A DNA stretch of 64,000 nucleotides from Dyella terrae (GTDB lineage Bacteria > Pseudomonadota > Gammaproteobacteria > Xanthomonadales > Rhodanobacteraceae). The translations under genes and the position numbers were made by a program. Position 1 is the first letter of the stretch. Every line of letters starts with the position of its first letter. The stretch covers positions 4,092,001 to 4,156,000 of the forward strand of contig NZ_CP089414.1 of the NCBI RefSeq assembly GCF_022394535.1, read 5' to 3'. Of this stretch, positions 59,436 through 64,000 are shown piece after piece. Under the pieces are notes generated by a model. The model made no database searches. It was not told the DNA's origin and saw nothing but the letters and a program-made list of their open reading frames with translations.

Positions 59436-60281
59436 GTGAGCCAGAGACAATCCTATGCCGTCGGCACCGGCCTTTTCATCGTGCTCGGCTTTGCCGCGCT
59501 TGGCTATCTCGCCACGCAGACCACCTCGGTGGCCAACAGCAGCCGTGGCCCCAGCTACACCGTCGAAGCGCACTTCGCCAACATCGGCCAGCTCAAGGAG
59601 CGCGCGCCGGTGAAGGTGGCCGGTGTGCGCGTCGGCCAGGTGCAGTCGATCGTGCTCGACCCGGGCAAAGAGACGGCCGACGTGAAGCTGTCCATCGACA
59701 AGCGCTACGACCAGATTCCTGATAACTCGGTCGCGACTATCTTCACCAGCGGCTTGCTGGGTGACCAGTACGTGGGCCTGCAGTACGGCACCTCAAAGAA
59801 GAGCCTCGCCGACGGCGGCACGCTGGCGCTCACGCGTCCGGCGCAGCAGTTGGAAGAGATGCTCGGCAAGTTCTTCGGCGCCGGCGGCGTGGCGGACAAC
59901 CTGGGCGGCAGCTATGCGGTCAAGGGCCGCTTCACCAACGTGGGCTCGCTGTCCGTGGGTGCGCCGGTGAAGATGGCCGGCGTGGCCATCGGCACAGTGC
60001 AGTCGATCGTGGCCGACCCGGTGAAGCTGGACGCGGAGGTCACGCTCTCCATCGACAAGCGCTACAACCAGATCCCCGACGATTCGGCCGCGGCCGTGTT
60101 CACCAGTGGTTTGATCGGCACCTAGTACGTTGCCATCCAGCCCGGCGGTTCGCCCGACATGCTCAAGAACGGCGATGAGCTGGTGCTGACCCAGTCGGCC
60201 ATGCAGATCGAGGATCTGATCGGCAAGTTCCTGGTGAGCGGCTCGTCCTCCGGAAAGCCGGCTGACGGCGCCAAGCATTGA
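59436..60281 (+). CDS. mlaD: MCE-domain protein MlaD, with duplicated MCE domain and in-frame TAG
   Basis: The frame has an N-terminal membrane helix (GTGLFIVLGFAALGYLATQT) and a complete MCE domain (about 38-120: VKVAGVRVGQVQSI, SIDKRYDQIPDNSVATIFTS, LLGDQYVGLQYG). A second, related MCE domain follows (about 160-255: VKMAGVAIGTVQSI, SIDKRYNQIPDDSAAAVFTS, GLIGT). At codon 230 (60123-60125) a TAG stands where the first copy has CAG (DQYVGLQ); in-frame coding then resumes (YVAIQPGGSPDMLKNGDELV) to a TGA at 60279-60281. The first domain may suffice for function; the TAG could also be a base error (C to T). Confidence 0.85.
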
Positions 60282-60334
60282 ACCGGCGCATCGCGTACCG
60301 ATATTCCAACGACATCTTCTTCAGGAGTTTCCCC

Positions 60335-61021
60335 ATGTTGCGCAGTCTGGCCATTGCCACCGCCATCGCCTTCGGCAGCGTGATTGCTGCCCCTGTGTTA
60401 GCGCAGGACGCTGCCACCCAGGGCGCCGCTACCCAGCAGACGCCGGTGCAGGTCGTGCAAGCGGTGTCCGACGATCTCGCCAAGGCGATCGACGGTCATC
60501 AGCAGGAGCTGAAGAGCAACCGCGAGAAGCTGATCGGCGTGATCGATGGCGCGTTCCTGCCGCATTTCGACATCGACTACGCCTCGATCCTGGTGCTGGG
60601 ACAGCACGCCCGTGAGGCGACGCCCGATCAGCGTTCGCGCTTCGCCAAGGCCTTCTACAACTCCATCACCCATCGCTATGCCGAAGGCCTGCTCGACTAC
60701 ACCAAGGGTCGCGTGAAGGTGCTGCCGTTCACCGGTGACCTCAACGACAAGCGCACCATCGTGCGCAGCCAGGTGGTGATGGACGACGGCAAAACCGTCG
60801 CCGTTGACTACGCCTTCCGCAAGGACAAGAACGGCACCTGGAAAGCCTACGACGTGATCATCGAGGGCATTTCGTACATCACCAACTACCGCAATCAGGT
60901 GGATGCCGAAATCCGCAAGGTCGGCATCGAGAAACTGATCAGCAACCTGGAAACCCAGGGTGATCAGGCTCTGAAGGAAATGGAGCAGGACGATAAGGCA
61001 CAGCCGGGCGCCAAGCAGTGA
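60335..61021 (+). CDS. mlaC: Phospholipid carrier MlaC
   Basis: This 228-aa periplasmic protein has a signal peptide (MLRSLAIATAIAFGSVIAAP, cleaved after VLAQ) and the MlaC/Ttg2D domain (LLDYTKGRVKVLPFTGD, VDYAFRKDKNGTWKAYDVII). It carries phospholipid between MlaA at the outer membrane and MlaFEDB. ATG 60335 has AGGAG; the frame from 60278 overlaps mlaD. Confidence 0.94.
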   Translation: MLRSLAIATAIAFGSVIAAPVLAQDAATQGAATQQTPVQVVQAVSDDLAKAIDGHQQELKSNREKLIGVIDGAFLPHFDIDYASILVLGQHAREATPDQRSRFAKAFYNSITHRYAEGLLDYTKGRVKVLPFTGDLNDKRTIVRSQVVMDDGKTVAVDYAFRKDKNGTWKAYDVIIEGISYITNYRNQVDAEIRKVGIEKLISNLETQGDQALKEMEQDDKAQPGAKQ

Positions 61022-61323
61022 GCGCAGCGTCTGCCGCCGTGCGCATCGACGAGGCCACGCCAGGCAGCGTCCGCGTGTCCGGTGAGCTGACCTTCGGCAA
61101 TGCGGCGGCGGCCCTGGCTGCCATCGGTGTGGCGGTGGGGCGCGATGGGCGCTCGGTGCTGGATCTTTCGGGCATTACCCGCAGTGATAGTGCAGGCCTG
61201 GCCTGCGTGTTGGCGGTGCTCGCACAGTCGGCAGAGCGTGGGCGCAAGCTCAGCGTGCAGAACATGCCTGAAGGTATGCATCTGCTGGCTAGCGTGTGCG
61301 AGGTCGAAGGCCTGATGGTCTGA
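61018..61323 (+). CDS. mlaB: STAS-domain protein MlaB
   Basis: This 101-aa cytosolic STAS protein (SVLDLSGITRSDSAGLACVL) is the MlaB subunit that binds MlaF. It starts at GTG 61018, overlapping the mlaC stop by 4 bp. A terminator follows. Confidence 0.9.
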   Translation: MSAASAAVRIDEATPGSVRVSGELTFGNAAAALAAIGVAVGRDGRSVLDLSGITRSDSAGLACVLAVLAQSAERGRKLSVQNMPEGMHLLASVCEVEGLMV

Positions 61324-61337
61324 TCGCCGCGCTACGG

Positions 61338-61380
61338 CCGGACAAGAAAAGGGGCCTCTCGGCCCCTTTTTCTTGTCCGG
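61338..61380. terminator. Bidirectional terminator between mlaB and mlaA
   Basis: CCGGACAAGAAAAGGGGCC-TCTC-GGCCCC and T5 then CTTGTCCGG: a long stem with A tract on one side and T tract on the other, so it can stop both convergent transcripts. Confidence 0.9.
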
Positions 61381-61390
61381 AAGCCGGGCC

Positions 61391-62251
61391 TCAGTCCTTC
61401 TTGGGCTGGGCCGGCGCAGGCTGGTTATCGCTCGCCTGGGGCTTCTTCTCGCTGTTCTCCCACTTCTGCTGCTCTTCCAGCAGTTGGTCGGGGTCGAAGC
61501 TCTTGTCATGCAGGCCCTGCATCTGTTCGATCACATCTTCCGGCGGATTGCCGTCGTAGATCTGGTAGATGCGCTGCTGGCGATACGCGTCGCGAATGAA
61601 GGCGTAGGGATCGTAGGCCGAATTGAGGAAGCTTTCCGCGTCGATGGCACTGGAGCGGAGGGTCACCAGGTACATCAACTCAGGCAGGTATTGCTGGCCG
61701 TACTCGTAGTGGTTGTTCCGTGTGAAATAGCTGATCGGATCGAAGAAGTAGCCATCCACCGGCACGCGCCAGAAGTCGCGCCCCGTGGTCGGGCCGAAGA
61801 ACGGAATCACCAGGTACGGACCGTCCGGTACACCCCAGCGCGCCAGCGTGATGCCGAAGTCGGTTTCCTTGAGCGGGATACCCAGTTGGCTGGCCGGGTC
61901 GAAGAAGCCGCCGATGCCCAGGGTCAGGTTGACGATGAAGCGGCCACTACCCTGCAAGGCTTCCTTCGGGCGGGCTTGCAGCAGATCGTTCGCCACCGAG
62001 ATCGGCATATGGATGTTGGTGAAGAAATCACTCACGCAACGCCGCATGGTCGGATTGGTCACCTTGCGGTAACCCACAGCGACGGGGCGGATGACCGCCT
62101 TGTCCAGCGAGTTGTTGAACGAGTAAACCTTCCGGTTCATCTTCTCGTACGGATCGTCCGTACGAGGCTTGGCGATCGTGCAGCCGGCGAGCAACGCGAT
62201 AGCCACCAGGGGCAGGCTTCGCATGACAAGGGAGCGGAGGGCGGACGGCAT
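61391..62251 (-). CDS. mlaA: Outer-membrane lipoprotein MlaA (VacJ family)
   Basis: This 286-aa lipoprotein has a lipobox (ALLAGC) after a signal, then the MlaA domain: PYEKMNRKVYSFNNSLDKAV, LGIGGFFDPASQLGIPLKET and GPYLVIPFFGPTTGRDF. It removes mislocalised phospholipid from the outer leaflet and passes it to MlaC. A Gln/Pro/Lys-rich tail ends it. Start at ATG 62251 (62224 also possible); the frame to 62368 is rejected. Convergent with mlaFEDCB, so the whole pathway is encoded here. Confidence 0.93.
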   Translation of the reverse strand: MPSALRSLVMRSLPLVAIALLAGCTIAKPRTDDPYEKMNRKVYSFNNSLDKAVIRPVAVGYRKVTNPTMRRCVSDFFTNIHMPISVANDLLQARPKEALQGSGRFIVNLTLGIGGFFDPASQLGIPLKETDFGITLARWGVPDGPYLVIPFFGPTTGRDFWRVPVDGYFFDPISYFTRNNHYEYGQQYLPELMYLVTLRSSAIDAESFLNSAYDPYAFIRDAYRQQRIYQIYDGNPPEDVIEQMQGLHDKSFDPDQLLEEQQKWENSEKKPQASDNQPAPAQPKKD

Positions 62252-62280
62252 GGAGGCGACTGTCCCGAGGGGGTAGAGGG

Positions 62281-62296
62281 AGTACAATATTGTACT
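62281..62296. promoter_or_regulatory. 16-bp perfect palindrome upstream of mlaA
   Basis: AGTACAATATTGTACT, 30 nt upstream of the mlaA start; it contains TACAAT, a -10-like hexamer, in both directions. It may be an operator covering the mlaA promoter. The regulator is unknown. Confidence 0.5.
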
Positions 62297-62451
62297 GTCT
62301 GGTTTTTTATTGTGTACAGGCCCCCATAAGTCTAGGAGGCTCTGCGATGAGCGGTGTGAACCGCGCATGATAAGCCTTGCTGCATTGCCAGCAAAGCCGC
62401 CTCTGGCTACACTGACAGATGATAAGTCGTTTTATTTTCTGAGGATTTCAG

Positions 62452-62742
62452 ATGGCCCGCATTACCGTGGAAGACTGCCTGCAGGTGGTCGACAACCGCT
62501 TCGAACTGGTGCTGATGGCGACCAAGCGCGCCCGCCAGCTCGCTAACGGTGCCGAGCCGGCAGTCAGTCCCGATCATGACAAGCCGACCGTGCTCGCCCT
62601 GCGCGAGATCGCCGATCGCCGTATCGACCAGGCTACCATCGACGAGATCGACAAGGCCGAGCGCGAGCGCGCCGAGCGCGAAGCGCTGGAGTGGGCCGCC
62701 GCCGAAGTGGACGACGACCTCTCTAAGGGTGGGGATGACTGA
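62452..62742 (+). CDS. rpoZ: RNA polymerase omega subunit
   Basis: This 96-aa protein begins [20 protein letters not shown] and continues [18 protein letters not shown], the omega signature. Omega helps assemble and stabilise RNA polymerase and binds ppGpp. It precedes spoT, as in most gammaproteobacteria. Confidence 0.97.
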   Translation: MARITVEDCLQVVDNRFELVLMATKRARQLANGAEPAVSPDHDKPTVLALREIADRRIDQATIDEIDKAERERAEREALEWAAAEVDDDLSKGGDD

Positions 62743-62875
62743 TGGAAGGCAGCGGCTGTAGTCAGCAACGCCACGGCGCCGGCTTGTCCGGCGCTTTGCG
62801 CTGCGGGCTTTACGCCGCCACCCTCGCGCCACTCAAACGCAGCGAGGCGGTCGCCTGAGCGGGGACCGAACATCC

Positions 62876-64000
62876 ATGCCGGCTGTCACGGACTCCACCC
62901 CTTTGGATACGTCGACGCTGCCCCCGTATGTGCTGGCCCTGAAGGAGCGCGTCGCCTACCTGCCCGAAGCGCAGGTTGCCAAGGTGATCCGCGCCTACGA
63001 AGTGGGCGCCGTCGCGCACGAGGGCCAAGCCCGCAAGAGCGGTGAGCCCTACATTACGCACCCTGTCGCTGTGGCTGGCATCCTGGCCGAGCTGGGGATG
63101 GACGCCGAGACCATCATCGCGGCGATTCTGCATGACACCCTGGAAGACACCTCGCTGAGCCGCACCGAGCTCGCCGGCGAGTTTGGCGAAACGGTCGCCG
63201 AACTGGTCGATGGCGTCACCAAGCTGGACAAGATGCGCTTCTCCAGCCGCCAGGAGGCGGATGCGGAAAGCTTCCGCAAGATGCTCCTGGCCATGGCGCG
63301 CGATCTGCGCGTCATTCTGATCAAGCTGTCCGATCGCCTGCACAACATGCGCACGCTGGGTGCGAAAGACGGCTCGTCACGTCGCCGCATTGCGCGCGAG
63401 ACGCTGGAAATCTACGCACCCATCGCCCAGCGCCTGGGTATGAACAAGTTCAAGGCGGAGCTGCAGGATCTGGGTTTCCGAGCACTCTATCCCGACCGCT
63501 ACCGCGTTATCAGTGAGCGCATCCGCGCCGCGCTGGGCAATCGCCGCGAAGCGATGGGCAAGATCGAGACCGCGCTGTCCACGCGCCTGGCCGCCGACCA
63601 CATCACCGCCAGGGTGGTGGGTCGCATCAAGTCGCCGTGGAGCATCTATTCGAAGATGCGTAACGAGCATAAGAGCTTTGCGCAACTGATGGACGTGTAC
63701 GGCTTCCGCGTCGTGGTCGACTCGGCGATGAGTTGTTACATGGCGCTGGGCGCAGTGCACGGGCTGTATAAGCCAGTGGATCGCCGCTTCAAGGATTTCA
63801 TCGCTATTCCCAAGGCCAATGGCTACCAGTCGCTGCACACCGTGCTGCTGGGGCCGTTCGGTGCGCCGATCGAGGTGCAGGTCCGCACGGCGGAAATGGA
63901 TTCGGTGGCGGAGCGCGGTGTTGCCGCGCACTGGGCTTACAAGACCGATTCCGGCCCTGCGAACAGCGCGCAGGCGCGTGCCCGCGAGTGGCTGTCGTCG
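62876..64000 (+). CDS. spoT: Bifunctional (p)ppGpp synthase/hydrolase SpoT, partial
   Basis: The first 375 codons run off the window end. The HD hydrolase domain is present (VGAVAHEGQARKSGEPYITH, ILHDTLEDTSLS with HD and ED motifs, KLSDRLHNMRTL) and the RelA/SpoT synthase domain (GRIKSPWSIYSKMRNEHKSF, VYGFRVVVDS, KDFIAIPKANGYQSLHTVLL, EVQVRTAEMD). The intact HD ligands indicate a hydrolase-competent SpoT rather than RelA. ATG 62876. Confidence 0.96.
   Translation, partial: MPAVTDSTPLDTSTLPPYVLALKERVAYLPEAQVAKVIRAYEVGAVAHEGQARKSGEPYITHPVAVAGILAELGMDAETIIAAILHDTLEDTSLSRTELAGEFGETVAELVDGVTKLDKMRFSSRQEADAESFRKMLLAMARDLRVILIKLSDRLHNMRTLGAKDGSSRRRIARETLEIYAPIAQRLGMNKFKAELQDLGFRALYPDRYRVISERIRAALGNRREAMGKIETALSTRLAADHITARVVGRIKSPWSIYSKMRNEHKSFAQLMDVYGFRVVVDSAMSCYMALGAVHGLYKPVDRRFKDFIAIPKANGYQSLHTVLLGPFGAPIEVQVRTAEMDSVAERGVAAHWAYKTDSGPANSAQARAREWLSS

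Overview
The window looks like a chromosome segment of a GC-rich gammaproteobacterium of the Xanthomonadales, most likely Rhodanobacteraceae (Dyella/Luteibacter/Rhodanobacter-like). Reasons are the core gene orders (zapA next to a 6S-like RNA, UPF0149-pepP, cydP-cydA-cydB-cydX, and a PilZ-DUF1631-hemW-rdgB-rph/yicC-gmk-rpoZ-spoT neighbourhood), the high GC of these parts, and dispersed intergenic repeats typical of that order. No database was searched; all names come from motifs and gene order.

Layout. 1-7.5 kb is core: 6S RNA, zapA, a zapB-like gene, a UPF0149 gene, pepP, the cytochrome bd oxidase operon and pepQ. 7.5-8.4 kb is dispersed intergenic repeat. 8.4-10.8 kb carries a large serine recombinase and an unknown companion gene. 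10.8-47.2 kb is an unusual array: about 54 short units, nearly all of one small gene followed within 1-105 nt of its stop by one copy of a 24-bp hairpin. In gene direction the hairpin is GTCCGCTTC, a central CGACCC, then GAAGCGGAC. The asymmetric centre gives it polarity, and the polarity always follows the gene. Units L1-L36 (10.8-33.7 kb) are all on the minus strand; P1-P18 (35.2-47.4 kb) are all on the plus strand; the two blocks meet head to head at an IS30-derived palindrome. Five mobile elements of three IS families sit inside hairpins, four of them at the same loop position. Products are orphan immunity-like proteins (Imm26-, SUKH-, WapI-, Imm70- and DUF4279-like), a HINT-domain protein, a PIN-domain protein, small membrane proteins, and in the plus block mostly secreted proteins and lipoproteins. 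47.2-50.8 kb is an accessory edge with a HicB-like gene, a decayed gene, an AT-rich cluster of iteron-like GGTAATT/AATTACC motifs and one hypothetical gene.

50.8-64 kb is core again: PilZ protein, DUF1631 protein, hemW, rdgB, rph, yicC, gmk, the mlaFEDCB phospholipid-transport operon with convergent mlaA, rpoZ and the start of spoT. The mlaD reading frame has a duplicated MCE domain and an in-frame TAG in the second copy.

The hairpin-punctuated gene array is the most interesting part. It resembles an integron cassette array in form (single genes, a structured site at each 3' end, one polarity), but no integron integrase and no canonical attC is visible. The nearby serine recombinase is a candidate mover, not a demonstrated one. 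Several genes are broken by a single base at G or C runs (pepQ start, IS30 transposase, P9, P16), so homopolymer assembly error should be excluded before these are called pseudogenes.
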